Shown one piece after another: positions 42,850 through 53,445 of a DNA stretch of 64,000 nucleotides; position 1 is the stretch's first letter; the number at the start of each line of letters is the position of its first letter. The notes under the pieces are model-generated. The model did not search any database, was not told the DNA's origin, and was given only the letters and a program-made list of their open reading frames with translations. Origin of the DNA: JABFRJ01 sp033812735 (lineage in GTDB: Bacteria > Pseudomonadota > Alphaproteobacteria > Rhizobiales > Hyphomicrobiaceae). A program made the translations under genes and the position numbers. The stretch is taken from assembly GCA_033812735.1 (NCBI GenBank), contig JAPXTA010000002.1:1-64000 (forward strand), in the 5' to 3' direction.

Positions 42850-42880
42850 AAGGGGATCCATCGGGATCCCCTTTTGTCTT
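42850..42880 (+). terminator. Terminator after ctrA
   Basis: AAGGGGATCC pairs with GGATCCCCTT around ATCG, followed by TTGTCTTTTT. A clear intrinsic terminator 25 bases past the ctrA stop. Confidence 0.9.
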
Positions 42881-43048
42881 TTTACGGTACAGCGTTCAAC
42901 TTCTTAGCGGTAAAATCCGACGTCTGATCAAACGGTTCGGCGTGCGCTTGGCCGCACCCTGCGCGTATCGCGTGCACATGGCATGACGTTTGCTGATCAT
43001 TGCTCCTGACATCAATGCCCCTGCGCTGGGGCTTGCAGGGGCCAAAGC

Positions 43049-44608
43049 GTGTATCGTCGATCTCATAGGGTGTTCGGAGCGCTAGCGGCGGTGACGCTTG
43101 CCGCTGTAGGTTTGGGCGCCTGCAAGCAGGAAATTCAATTTACGCGCATTCCCCTCCTTGGGGTCGTCGACGCGGCCGTCAAACCCAATGAGACGTCGGT
43201 GTTCCTGTCGGTGCCGGCTGATTTGTCGCGCGTTGTGGCTGCGGCGGAGCAGGCCATCGCCGAGCCTGTCCGCGCCCGAGACCTCGTCGAGGACATCGCG
43301 TGCGATCGGCGCACCGGCAACTCGATCGATTGCAATGACGCCGTGGTGCAGCTCGAACTGACGAGAAATGGAGCGGTCGAGCTTTCTGCCGATGGTCATT
43401 CCCTGCAGGTGACGCTGCCTTTCAAATACATCTTAACCGCCAAGGGCCAGGGATGGGCGGCTTATCTCACGGCCGCCAAGTCTGGGTCCGTTACGGCCTC
43501 GGTGCTGTTCGATCTGACGTTGAGCCCGGGCTTTCGAATCGAAGCGCGGATGGGGCGCGACATCGTTTGGAGCGAGCGGACGCTTCCGGTCCTGAAGGGG
43601 AAGGTCGCAATCGCCCGGTTCGCGGACGCTAAACTGAAGACGCTATTGAAGTCTGTCGCGGACCCCTTGCGGGAGGCGCTTGCCGAGCAACCCATCCGCG
43701 AGGCCAGCGAGACGGCATGGCAATCGCTGCACGAGCCAATCGAGGTCGGGCGGTCGCCGGATCTTTGGCTTCGCGCGTTGCCCGAGCGGTTGATGGGGGC
43801 GGGGTTCGCTCTCGAGGAGCGGGAGCTTGTCTATCGCGTGCGTATCGATGCTCGCGTTGCTTTGCATCGTGGGTCGCGGCCTCCGGCGCTGCACCAAAAG
43901 CCGATGCCGGAGCCACTGAGAGAGGTTGTCCGCCCGGCGTCCTCCACGGGTGAGGCCAGCACTCCCGGGCGGACCGTCCTGCGCCTGCCGATCGAGATTT
44001 CAGCAAAGGAGTTCAATAAGACAGTGGCTGGTGCTTTTCCTGCGTCTGACGTCATCGAGACGCAAGCGGCGCCCCGGAGCAGCCCGGTCAAAGTAAAGGT
44101 CGGCAAAGTCGATGTGGTGCCGGCGCTCGATAGGCTCGCATTACGGCTTCAACTCGATGTCGTCGAACCGGCCCGCTTGTTTGGCCTGACGGGCAAGGCC
44201 TACCTCGTGGCGAAGCCCGTGTTCGATGCGGCGTCTGGCATCGTCGAATTTTCGGAGATAAGTTTTCCGGCCAGCGCCTCGCGAAGCCCGCAAGGACCTC
44301 CCGGTTTGCACATCGGCGAGGAGCCGTTCGCGAGCCGGTTCAAGATGGCGGCGCGGGTCGGGATCGGTTCCGCGATCGGCGACGTGAAGACACGCATCAA
44401 CGAGCGGATCGAGCAGCAGCTCGGCAAGGATGTGATGCTGCGCGGCCGTTTCGACGATATCCAAGTGATCAATGTGGAGCCGGTCGAGGGGGCGTTCCGC
44501 CTCAACGTTGCGCTTTCCGGAGTATTGTCACTGCACTATGCGGTGAAGCGCGCCAGCAAACTCGATCCGTCGGGGGCGACGACGTCGTCGATCCGGCTCT
44601 CGCCTTAG
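43049..44608 (+). CDS. DUF4403 family lipoprotein
   Basis: A 519-residue exported protein beginning at GTG 43049 with a lipid-attachment-like LGAC (Cys25). Segments such as WLRALPERLM, PLREALAEQPIREASETAWQSLHEPI and the C-terminal GRFDDIQVINVEPVEGAFRLNVALSGVLSL fit the DUF4403 pattern. These proteins are predicted envelope-associated with lipid-binding-like beta/helical repeats; function is unknown. No operon partner is visible. It lies downstream of the ctrA terminator. Confidence 0.8.
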   Translation: MYRRSHRVFGALAAVTLAAVGLGACKQEIQFTRIPLLGVVDAAVKPNETSVFLSVPADLSRVVAAAEQAIAEPVRARDLVEDIACDRRTGNSIDCNDAVVQLELTRNGAVELSADGHSLQVTLPFKYILTAKGQGWAAYLTAAKSGSVTASVLFDLTLSPGFRIEARMGRDIVWSERTLPVLKGKVAIARFADAKLKTLLKSVADPLREALAEQPIREASETAWQSLHEPIEVGRSPDLWLRALPERLMGAGFALEERELVYRVRIDARVALHRGSRPPALHQKPMPEPLREVVRPASSTGEASTPGRTVLRLPIEISAKEFNKTVAGAFPASDVIETQAAPRSSPVKVKVGKVDVVPALDRLALRLQLDVVEPARLFGLTGKAYLVAKPVFDAASGIVEFSEISFPASASRSPQGPPGLHIGEEPFASRFKMAARVGIGSAIGDVKTRINERIEQQLGKDVMLRGRFDDIQVINVEPVEGAFRLNVALSGVLSLHYAVKRASKLDPSGATTSSIRLSP

Positions 44609-44712
44609 GTCTGAGGGCGCTTCGCTGGCGGCTGCGTGTTCGTCGCAGGGTATGCTTGCTGGGCGGGCAGGCGTCGGCGTACTAAGTGGCAGGACTTTCA
44701 AGAGGAGCCTGC

Positions 44713-46320
<1,608 letters not shown>

Positions 46321-46339
46321 CAAACGCGGGGCCACCGAG

Positions 46340-46948
46340 ATGCCGCTCTTCGTTCACATCGCGCCCGAGCCGAAGCTCAAAGTCATCTTGAGAAACGGGA
46401 TCGCGGCGACGGCATGGCGGCCCGATCCGGCCGATCATCCTGACATCGACCGGGTGGTGTGGATGTTTCCCGTCCTGGCGAGCGACACGATGACCCTTTC
46501 GTGGGCGCGGGAGCTGAAGCGCTGGGGGCGAACGACGCTTGCCGCAATCGCGGTGCGGTTGCGCGGCGACGAGATGGTGTTTGCGCGGCATTACCGGGAG
46601 CAACCGGTGGCGATGACTGCAAGCCAAGCCGTCGGCATCATTCGCGCGGCCGATGATGCGCGGGGCTACGAAGTCATGGTGCCGCGACGAGTTCGGGCGG
46701 ATGAGATCACCGGATCGCGCGTGCTCCGGCAGACCTTCGGTTGGCGCTATGCGCCGCAGCTCAAAGGCAAACCGCTGCCGAGTTGCGACTGTCCGATGTG
46801 CCTGCCGCGGGGTGAGGTGAAGGCGGCGGTGCAGCGCGCGCAGATTTTCGAGCGGATCCGCTCGGAGGGCCGTGAGCTCGAAAGCCGGCTCGCATTGCCT
46901 GTGGGGCGGCGCAAACGAAAAGCGCGCGCCGGGAGGCACGCGCTTTGA
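46340..46948 (+). CDS. Unknown 202-aa protein with CDCPMC motif
   Basis: I do not recognise a firm family. The N-terminus MPLFVHIAPEPKLKVILRNGI has the His/Ile-Leu pattern seen at the start of some ADP-ribosyltransferase-like folds, a weak resemblance only. The C-terminal third has PSCDCPMCLPRGEVK, a plausible zinc-binding Cys cluster, followed by a basic tail. It starts 19 bases after the carboxylase stop and ends in a terminator shared with the convergent atpF gene. Confidence 0.6.
   Translation: MPLFVHIAPEPKLKVILRNGIAATAWRPDPADHPDIDRVVWMFPVLASDTMTLSWARELKRWGRTTLAAIAVRLRGDEMVFARHYREQPVAMTASQAVGIIRAADDARGYEVMVPRRVRADEITGSRVLRQTFGWRYAPQLKGKPLPSCDCPMCLPRGEVKAAVQRAQIFERIRSEGRELESRLALPVGRRKRKARAGRHAL
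46919..46946. terminator. Hairpin between the CDCPMC gene and atpF
   Basis: AAAGCGCG pairs with CGCGCTTT, extended by GCC/GGC around a GGGA loop with one mismatch. It overlaps the last codons of the plus-strand gene and lies just past the atpF stop, so it may serve both directions. Confidence 0.6.
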
Positions 46949-46970
46949 ATGTTGCGGGATCGCCGAACGA

Positions 46971-47486
46971 TCAGTTCAGACGGGCCTTGAGATCGCGGAT
47001 GGCCTGGTCGACGAGCGGGGCGCCAGCGGCACCGCCTGCCTTGTCGGCCAAAAGCTTCTCGGCGGCAGCCATGGCGACGTCGACGGCGGTCGAACGGACT
47101 TCGCTGATGGCCTGCGCTTCGGCGCGGGCAATCTTGTCCTCGGCGACCTTGGTCCGGCGCTCCAGGCCTTCCTTCAGGCTGCGGCGCGTTTCGGCGGCGA
47201 GGGCTTCGGCTTCGCGTTTGGCGTTCTCGACGATCGCCTTGGCTTCGTCCTCGGCTTCCGTCCGCTTGCGCTTATAGTCGGCAAGAAGCTTCTCGGCTTC
47301 TTCGCGCAGGCGCTTGGCTTCTTCGATTTCGCTCTTGATGGACGCGGCGCGGTCATCGAGCGCCTTCGTGATCATCGAGGGCACTTTCGCGCGCAGCATC
47401 AGCGCGATCAGGATGGCGAAGGCGACGCCGACCCAGAAGGTCGGGTTCATCCAAAATGGTTCGCCTGCGACGGCCAGCATCACCAT
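46971..47486 (-). CDS. atpF: ATP synthase F0 subunit b
   Basis: A 171-residue peripheral-stalk subunit. The membrane segment is near the N-terminus (NPTFWVGVAFAILIALML), followed by a long charged helix (EIEEAKRLREEAEKLLADYKRKRTEAEDEAKAI). ATG 47486 follows AGTGAGG. It is last in the atpI-B-E-F'-F order and overlaps the spacing of the b' gene by only seven bases. Confidence 0.95.
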   Translation of the reverse strand: MVMLAVAGEPFWMNPTFWVGVAFAILIALMLRAKVPSMITKALDDRAASIKSEIEEAKRLREEAEKLLADYKRKRTEAEDEAKAIVENAKREAEALAAETRRSLKEGLERRTKVAEDKIARAEAQAISEVRSTAVDVAMAAAEKLLADKAGGAAGAPLVDQAIRDLKARLN

Positions 47487-47493
47487 GTGTGCC

Positions 47494-48051
47494 TCACTTG
47501 CCGCGAACGGCCGCGATGGCCTTCGCTGCGTCATCGTTGGAAAGGTTGGAGCCGGTCAGCTTCGACACGATGGCGGTGACCGTCTCGCCGGCGATGTCGT
47601 TGACGCTCGCCATGGCTTTCGTCTTGCTATCGGCGATCCGCTTTTCTGCGGTCGTGACGCGCTGGGTGATCTCGGCCTCGACCTTCTGGCGTTCCTTGTC
47701 GATCTCGGCGGCGAGACCGTCGCGGGTCGACTTGGCGATTTCGCCAGCCTTGCCCTTGGCGTCGGCCAGGGCCTTTTCGTAGTCGGCGAGCGCCTTCTCG
47801 GTCTCGACCTTCAGCTCTTCAGCTTTGGCGAGGTCGCGGCGGATGCCGTCCTGGCGGGCGTCGATCACGTCGGTGATGCGCGGCAGCAGGAATTTGGAGA
47901 GGGCGACGTAGAGGAATCCGAATGTGATCGCGAGCCAGATCAGCTGCGCGGAGAAACTTGTCGAGTCGAACGGCGGAAAGCTCGCCTCGGGGCCCTTGGC
48001 GGGAACCGCGGTGCTCGTCTGGACGCCGGATTTTGCGGCGGGCGTTGCCAT
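47494..48051 (-). CDS. atpF': ATP synthase F0 subunit b'
   Basis: A 185-residue second stalk subunit, the duplicated b form typical of alphaproteobacteria and phototrophs. A membrane segment (SAQLIWLAITFGFLYVALSKFLL) follows an N-terminal Ala/Ser/Thr-rich part, then a long helix with LPRITDVIDARQDGIRRDLAKAEELK. ATG 48051 was taken; a longer start at 48081 is possible. Confidence 0.93.
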   Translation of the reverse strand: MATPAAKSGVQTSTAVPAKGPEASFPPFDSTSFSAQLIWLAITFGFLYVALSKFLLPRITDVIDARQDGIRRDLAKAEELKVETEKALADYEKALADAKGKAGEIAKSTRDGLAAEIDKERQKVEAEITQRVTTAEKRIADSKTKAMASVNDIAGETVTAIVSKLTGSNLSNDDAAKAIAAVRGK

Positions 48052-48221
48052 GGGCGTGTCATCTCGGGGCTGAAGGGCCATCTGCACCGGCACGGATGCC
48101 GGCTACGAATCTTGTCGACAGGTAGCTGTCTGATCGAAAGCGACTGTCGGCTCAAACGATCCGCTGCGGCTGACGGCATTTGAAGCCGCAAGCCGCAGGG
48201 CGTCTCGTCGGAGCGGCCGTA

Positions 48222-48449
48222 TCAGACGGCGAACAGGAGCAGAAGCGCGATCAGCAGCGAGAAGATGCCGAGGGCTTCCGTCAGGGCGAAGCCGAGCAGC
48301 AACGTGCCGCGCTGGCCGTCAGCGGCCGACGGGTTGCGCAGGGCGCCGGAGAGGAACTGGCCGAACAGGTTGCCGAGGCCGATGCCTGCACCGGCCATGC
48401 CGAGGCATGCGAGACCAGCGCCGATGTACTTGGCTGCTACGGGATCCAT
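48222..48449 (-). CDS. atpE: ATP synthase F0 subunit c
   Basis: A 75-residue proteolipid with two membrane helices. The first is glycine-rich (GAGLACLGMAGAGIGLGNLFG) and the second contains the proton-carrying Glu in FALTEALGIF. ATG 48449 has GGAG seven bases upstream; the preceding in-frame TTG is not needed. It forms the rotating c-ring. Confidence 0.96.
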   Translation of the reverse strand: MDPVAAKYIGAGLACLGMAGAGIGLGNLFGQFLSGALRNPSAADGQRGTLLLGFALTEALGIFSLLIALLLLFAV

Positions 48450-48500
48450 CAAAGTGCTCCTTGGGGTTGAGACGGATATGAGTTGGAAACTGTCAGCGTC

Positions 48501-49268
48501 TCAGTGGGCGCCGTGGACGGCATCACTGAGGTAGACACAGGTGAGAACGGCGAACACGTAGGCCTGCAGGAAGGCGACCAGCAGCTCCAGCGCTGACAGC
48601 GCGACGGTGAGGCCGAGCGGCAGGATCGAGAGGATGCCCCAGGTCGCACCGGCGGCAATCAGCGTCGCGACGAAGCCGGCGAAGATCTTGAGGGCGATGT
48701 GGCCCGCGAGCATGTTCGCGAAAAGACGAACAGAAAGCGAAACCGGGCGCGAGATGAACGAGATGATTTCGATCGGTATCAACAGCGGCATCAGCACCGC
48801 CGGGACGCCCGACGGCACGAAGAGCTTGAGGAAGCCGACGCCGTGGTTGATGAAGCCGTAGACGATGACGACGGTGATCACCAGGAGTGCCAGCGCGACC
48901 GTGACGATGATGTGGCTGGTGATGGTGAAGAAGCCCGGGATCATGCCGAGCATGTTGGCGACGAGCACGAAGGCGAAGAGCGAAAAGACGAAGGGGAAGA
49001 ATTTCTTGCCGTCCTTGCCGTCGTCGAGATTGTCCCGGACCGTATTGGCGACGAATTCGTAAAGCATTTCAGCGACGGACTGGATGCGGCCCGGTACACG
49101 CTCGGCGCCGCGCATCGCGTATGCGAGGAACGCGCAAATCAGCCCGACCGTCAGAATCATGAAGACGGTCGAGTTGGTGATCGAGGCGTCGAAGCCGAAC
49201 AGCTTCAAATCGACGATCTTCTTCAGAGCGAACTGCTCGATGGGACTATGCCCGCCACCGGCTGCCAC
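48501..49268 (-). CDS. atpB: ATP synthase F0 subunit a
   Basis: A 255-residue membrane subunit forming the proton half-channels. The key Arg is in SVRLFANMLAGH, LLIPIEIISFISRPVSLS precedes it, and the C-terminal helix reads ALSALELLVAFLQAYVFAVL. About five to six membrane segments are seen. It is second in the F0 operon. Confidence 0.97.
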   Translation of the reverse strand: MAAGGGHSPIEQFALKKIVDLKLFGFDASITNSTVFMILTVGLICAFLAYAMRGAERVPGRIQSVAEMLYEFVANTVRDNLDDGKDGKKFFPFVFSLFAFVLVANMLGMIPGFFTITSHIIVTVALALLVITVVIVYGFINHGVGFLKLFVPSGVPAVLMPLLIPIEIISFISRPVSLSVRLFANMLAGHIALKIFAGFVATLIAAGATWGILSILPLGLTVALSALELLVAFLQAYVFAVLTCVYLSDAVHGAH

Positions 49269-49358
49269 GTTGCTGATCCCCTGCCGTAGTGCGGCGCGCC
49301 GCCAGATTTTCCGGGTCGCGCCTGTGATATTGCGGTCTTAGCGTCTTCGATCTGCGAC

Positions 49359-49736
49359 TTACTTATCGTCCTCGTCGTCCTCTTTCACCGATGGGGCGGG
49401 GGGTGTCTTTTCCCTGCCCGCCACCCGGATCAAGTTGAGCATGCCGGCGGCAGTGCCCAACAAGAAAAAGAGGATGAAAAGCCATGGCTTGGTGCCAAGC
49501 CATTGATCAAGAAACCAGCCGATCGCGCCGCCCGCAATGACGCCACCGATCAGTTCGGTGGCCAATCGCATGCCGCGTCCCATGGCATCGCCGCGTCCTG
49601 ATTTTGAAGGCCCGCCGCTCCGGTGCTTAGCTGTTTCCAGCTTCGCGCCCAGTTCGCTGGCACGCTTTCTAATCGCCTCCCGCTCATCAGGACTGATCTG
49701 CCCTGGCTCGCGGTCGTTGGACTTGTCATTCGCCAT
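49359..49736 (-). CDS. atpI: ATP synthase assembly protein AtpI/AtpZ-like
   Basis: A 125-residue protein with a charged N-terminal half and two membrane segments (GMRLATELIGGVIAGGAIGWFLDQWLG and PWLFILFFLLGTAAGMLNLIR), matching AtpI/AtpZ-type proteins. These help c-ring assembly or cation supply. An acidic tail (KEDDEDDK) ends it. ATG 49736 follows the GGGGAAGC region. First gene of the F0 operon; the F1 genes are elsewhere. Confidence 0.9.
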   Translation of the reverse strand: MANDKSNDREPGQISPDEREAIRKRASELGAKLETAKHRSGGPSKSGRGDAMGRGMRLATELIGGVIAGGAIGWFLDQWLGTKPWLFILFFLLGTAAGMLNLIRVAGREKTPPAPSVKEDDEDDK

Positions 49737-49983
49737 GGGGAAGCGCTCCGGTGAACGCAGAACGCCCAAACGAAACCGTTCACCCCGCCTGCAATACATA
49801 CAGGCAGCATGATCGGCTGGTTTTTCGACGCGGCGGACCATAGGCATGGGGGGAGGGGGTGTCAACAGAGCACCAACCCGGCCTTTCGGCCTATGCTGGT
49901 CCAAAATGACGCAGGTGGGTGGCTGGGGCATGGCTGGCCTGCCGCGCCTTGTGCGTGATGCTGCAAGGCTCTACCTCTCGGCG

Positions 49984-51870
49984 ATGCTTGAGACTTTGTT
50001 CAGATGGTTCGAGACGCGGATTGGCGCGTTTCCCGAGGCCGCCCCCGAGCGGCCGCCAGCCTCGCTTGGGGCGTTCTATTGGTATTTTCTAAGACCGATC
50101 TGGCCGGCGCTCGCGCTGTTGGTGGTGGTCGGGCTGATCGGGTCGGTCATAGAGGTGCTGCTGCTTGCCTGGGTTGGCAATCTCGTCGATCTGATGAAGG
50201 CGACGGCCGATCCCCAGACATTCGTGCGCGATCACGGCTGGACCCTCGCCGGGATGGGGTTCGTGGCGCTGATTCTGCGTCCGGTTATCTCGACGCTGCA
50301 CGACTTGGTCAAAAATCAAATGATCGCGCCGTCGTTCACGACTCGGGTCAGGTGGCTGACGCATCGCTATGTCGTCCGCCAGTCGATGAGCTTTTTCCAG
50401 AACGATTTCGCGGGGCGGATCGCCAATCACGTCATGCAGGCGGCGCAAGCGGTCAGGAATTCCGCGGTGCAGCTGACGGAAGGGATCTGGTACGGCCTCG
50501 TGCATTGGGCCGGGACAGTCGCGTTGTTCTGGATGGCGGATATCCGGCTAGTGGTGCCGGTCGTGCTGTGGGTGATGGCGTACGGCGCGATCCTCTGGTT
50601 TTTCGTCCCGCGCGTGCAGGAGCTATCGGCGGCGGCGGCGGAGGGGCGCTCGGTCGTGACCGGGCGGATCGTCGATAGCTACACCAACATTTCGACGGTC
50701 AAACTTTTCGCGCACACGGATCGCGAGGATCGTTATGCGCGGGAAGGGATGGAGGACGCGCTGGAGCGTTGGCATGCGTCGAATCGCAATCTGACGCTGA
50801 TGGAGTTTGCGATCTGGTCGCTCAACGGCGTGCTGATCGTTGTCGCGACCGGCATGACGATCTGGCTTTGGATGGCTGGCAGCGTCACGCTCGGGACGGT
50901 CGCGGTCGTGACTGGCCTCACCATCCGTCTGATGAACATCTCCGGCTGGATCTTCTGGGTTGTCGCGGGCGTGTTCGAGGATATCGGCACGGTTCGCCAG
51001 GGGATGGAGACGATTTCGCGGGCGAGCACGATCCTCGACAAGCCGGCTGCCAAGCAGATCTCTGTCGACAAGGGCGTGATCGAGTTCGACAAGGTCAAAT
51101 TCAATTACGGCAGGGCCAAGGGCTTGCCGGGCGCTGATGCAGCACGCGTGATCGACAACTTCTCGCTGGTGATCCGGCCAGGCGAAAAGGTCGGGCTGGT
51201 CGGCCGCTCGGGTGCCGGCAAGTCGACGCTCGTCAATCTGCTGTTGCGCTTCTACGATGTCGAGGGCGGACGCATTCTGATCGACGGACAAGACATTGCC
51301 GACGTGACGCAGGATTCACTTCGGGCGAATATCGGCATGGTGACGCAGGATACGTCTCTGATGCACCGGTCGGTGAAGGACAACATACTCTATGGGCGCC
51401 CCGACGCGAGCGAGGCGGATTTGATCCGTGCTGCCGAGCGGTCGCAGGCGCATAAGTTCATCGAGGCACTCGAAGACGGCAAGGGACGCAAGGGCTACGA
51501 CGCGCATGTCGGCGAACGGGGCGTGAAGCTATCGGGCGGGCAACGTCAGCGGATTGCGATCGCGCGGGTGCTTTTGAAGAATGCACCGATCCTCATTCTG
51601 GACGAGGCGACGAGCGCGCTCGATAGTGAGGTCGAGGCGGCGATCCAGGAGCAGCTCTACAACCTGATGGAGGGCAAGACGGTGATTGCGATTGCGCACC
51701 GGCTTTCGACGATCGCGGCGATGGACCGGTTGGTCATCATGGACCAGGGACGGATCGTCGAGGAAGGGACGCATCAGGACTTGCTGGCGCGCGGTGGGCT
51801 TTATGCCGAACTTTGGAACCGCCAATCGGGCGGGTTCTTGGCGCAGGACGAAAAGGCGGCGGCGGAATGA
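49984..51870 (+). CDS. ABC exporter, fused membrane/ATPase half-transporter
   Basis: A 628-residue half-transporter with an N-terminal six-TM domain and a C-terminal ATPase. Walker A is GRSGAGKST, the signature LSGGQRQRIAIARVLL and Walker B LILDEATSALD. It resembles MsbA/ATM-like lipid or peptide exporters, but the cargo is unknown. The ATG at 49984 was chosen by homologous-looking start (MLETLFRWFE); upstream ATGs at 49906 and 49930 are possible. Its stop overlaps the next gene (ATGA). Confidence 0.9.
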   Translation: MLETLFRWFETRIGAFPEAAPERPPASLGAFYWYFLRPIWPALALLVVVGLIGSVIEVLLLAWVGNLVDLMKATADPQTFVRDHGWTLAGMGFVALILRPVISTLHDLVKNQMIAPSFTTRVRWLTHRYVVRQSMSFFQNDFAGRIANHVMQAAQAVRNSAVQLTEGIWYGLVHWAGTVALFWMADIRLVVPVVLWVMAYGAILWFFVPRVQELSAAAAEGRSVVTGRIVDSYTNISTVKLFAHTDREDRYAREGMEDALERWHASNRNLTLMEFAIWSLNGVLIVVATGMTIWLWMAGSVTLGTVAVVTGLTIRLMNISGWIFWVVAGVFEDIGTVRQGMETISRASTILDKPAAKQISVDKGVIEFDKVKFNYGRAKGLPGADAARVIDNFSLVIRPGEKVGLVGRSGAGKSTLVNLLLRFYDVEGGRILIDGQDIADVTQDSLRANIGMVTQDTSLMHRSVKDNILYGRPDASEADLIRAAERSQAHKFIEALEDGKGRKGYDAHVGERGVKLSGGQRQRIAIARVLLKNAPILILDEATSALDSEVEAAIQEQLYNLMEGKTVIAIAHRLSTIAAMDRLVIMDQGRIVEEGTHQDLLARGGLYAELWNRQSGGFLAQDEKAAAE

Positions 51871-52337
51871 CCGCGCTTGCGGCGGGCGTGTCGATCCGTG
51901 CGGCGGTGCCCGGTGACGCCGGCCGGATCGCTGTGATCGCCGACGAGTTGCGCCATTATCTCGGTGATCCCCTCGGCAATCTGACAGCGGAAAGAATCCT
52001 CGAAGATGGCTTCGGTGATACGCTGGAGTTCGAGGTCCTCGTCGCGGAGCGGGACGGCAACGTCGTTGCCTACGCCCTTTTCTTGCATGCCTACGAACCG
52101 GCTTACGCGGCGCGTGGCTTTTATCTCGCCGACCTCTGCGTCACTGCCAGCGAGCGTGGGTGCGGCATTGGCCGCGGACTTTTGGAAGCAGTCTCCCGTG
52201 TCGCCGGCGAGCGAGGGCGAACGTTCGTGTGGTGGCTTTGCAATCCGAAAAATCAGCACGCGCTCGATTTCTACCGCAGGCTCGCGCCCGATATCGTCAT
52301 GCCGAGTGTCGTCCACGTTCGCGTTCTGACGACGTGA
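51867..52337 (+). CDS. GNAT family N-acetyltransferase
   Basis: A 156-residue acetyl-CoA-dependent acetyltransferase. VSIRAAVPGDAGRIAVI opens the fold, YLADLCVTASERGCGIGRGLLEA holds the acetyl-CoA loop, and WLCNPKNQHALDFYRRLA is the C-terminal motif. The ATG overlaps the ABC exporter stop, indicating translational coupling. Substrate unknown. Confidence 0.87.
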   Translation: MTALAAGVSIRAAVPGDAGRIAVIADELRHYLGDPLGNLTAERILEDGFGDTLEFEVLVAERDGNVVAYALFLHAYEPAYAARGFYLADLCVTASERGCGIGRGLLEAVSRVAGERGRTFVWWLCNPKNQHALDFYRRLAPDIVMPSVVHVRVLTT

Positions 52338-52406
52338 GCGCCGCTAGCGCTTGAATGTCGTTTCATGAGAGGCTATTATGTGTCTCAGATGAGACCGGAG
52401 ACCCTC

Positions 52407-52877
52407 ATGACCGCGGCCGTCAAACAAATCTCCCGTAGCCGCCAGCCGCAGTCGGATGCGGAGCGCATCGCGGCTTTGCTCGATTTGCCTGTACGTTCGA
52501 CCGATTTTGCACTGGTCGAGGCGATCGAGCGCGGGCTGCCTGTGTCCTCAGCCGAAGCGATCATCGCCGCGCTCGATCCTGACGGCGATACGTTGCAAGT
52601 GACGGCGCTGGTGCCGAAGGCGACCTACCATAGGGCCAAGAAGCTGCGTCAGCCGCTCGGACGTGATCAGAGTGAGCGGCTGCTGGCGTTCGCCCGGGTG
52701 GGCGCGGAGGTGTTGCGGCTCTACCGGGGTGATAGCGCCAAGGCATTAGCGTTTCTCAAAGCTGCGCATCCAATACTTGGCAACCGCACGCCGCTCGATC
52801 TTGCTGCCGGGTCGACCGCCGGGGCCGACCTCGTGCTGAAGCTGCTCTATCGTGCCGATGCGGGCGTCGCTTTGTGA
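52407..52877 (+). CDS. Xre/MbcA/ParS-type antitoxin (DUF2384)
   Basis: A 156-residue antitoxin of the DUF2384 family. An N-terminal HTH-like region is followed by LVPKATYHRAKKLRQPLGRDQSERLLAFARVGAEVLRLY and the C-terminal LFLKAAHPILGNRTPLDLA-like segment (AFLKAAHPILGNRTPLDL), which is diagnostic. ATG 52407 follows CCGGAGACC. It overlaps the RES-domain toxin gene. Confidence 0.92.
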   Translation: MTAAVKQISRSRQPQSDAERIAALLDLPVRSTDFALVEAIERGLPVSSAEAIIAALDPDGDTLQVTALVPKATYHRAKKLRQPLGRDQSERLLAFARVGAEVLRLYRGDSAKALAFLKAAHPILGNRTPLDLAAGSTAGADLVLKLLYRADAGVAL

Positions 52878-53356
52878 TGTCGCACCGGCGGCTTCGCAAA
52901 ACGATGCGGGCGTGGCGGATCGGTGATCCGCGCGGGCGGTATCCAATCTATTCGGCTGAAGGTGCGGCCCTCGTCGAAGGGCGGTGGCATGCGAAAGGAC
53001 AGCGCGTGATCTATGCGTCGCAGAGCTACTCGACGGCGCTGCTCGAGAAGCTCGTGCACTTCAACGGCGTGCTGCCGGAAGGACAGCATTTCATCGAGAT
53101 CGATATTCCCGTGGGGACAAGCTACGAGCATGCAACGAAGGACAGCGTGCCAGGGTGGGACGACGCTGCAGGTGGTAAGGCGCGCGCTTTCGGTAGTGGC
53201 TGGCTCCAAGACCATCGCACGGCCATTCTGATCGTGCCGAGCTTCGTGGCGCGGGAAGAGTGGAACGTGCTGATCGATCCGGCGCATCCGGACGCGGGCA
53301 AGATCGAGGTTGGTCTTGAGAAGCCGGTGCGCTGGGATGCGCGTCTCTTCAAGTAA
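52877..53356 (+). CDS. RES-domain toxin
   Basis: A 159-residue RES-domain protein. The conserved R...E...S core appears as GRWHAKGQRVIYAS, followed by TALLEKLVHF and LQDHRTAILIVPSFV. RES toxins degrade NAD+ and are neutralised by the paired DUF2384 antitoxin. The ATG overlaps the antitoxin stop, so the pair is one module. The opposite gene order is common for other TA types; antitoxin first is usual here. Confidence 0.92.
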   Translation: MSHRRLRKTMRAWRIGDPRGRYPIYSAEGAALVEGRWHAKGQRVIYASQSYSTALLEKLVHFNGVLPEGQHFIEIDIPVGTSYEHATKDSVPGWDDAAGGKARAFGSGWLQDHRTAILIVPSFVAREEWNVLIDPAHPDAGKIEVGLEKPVRWDARLFK

Positions 53357-53445
53357 CCTTCGAAACAGACCAAGACCACGAACTTGATTGACTTCGCGGC
53401 GCCGGGGCAGATCATCCGGCACAACTGGCTTTTTTGGAGATGACC

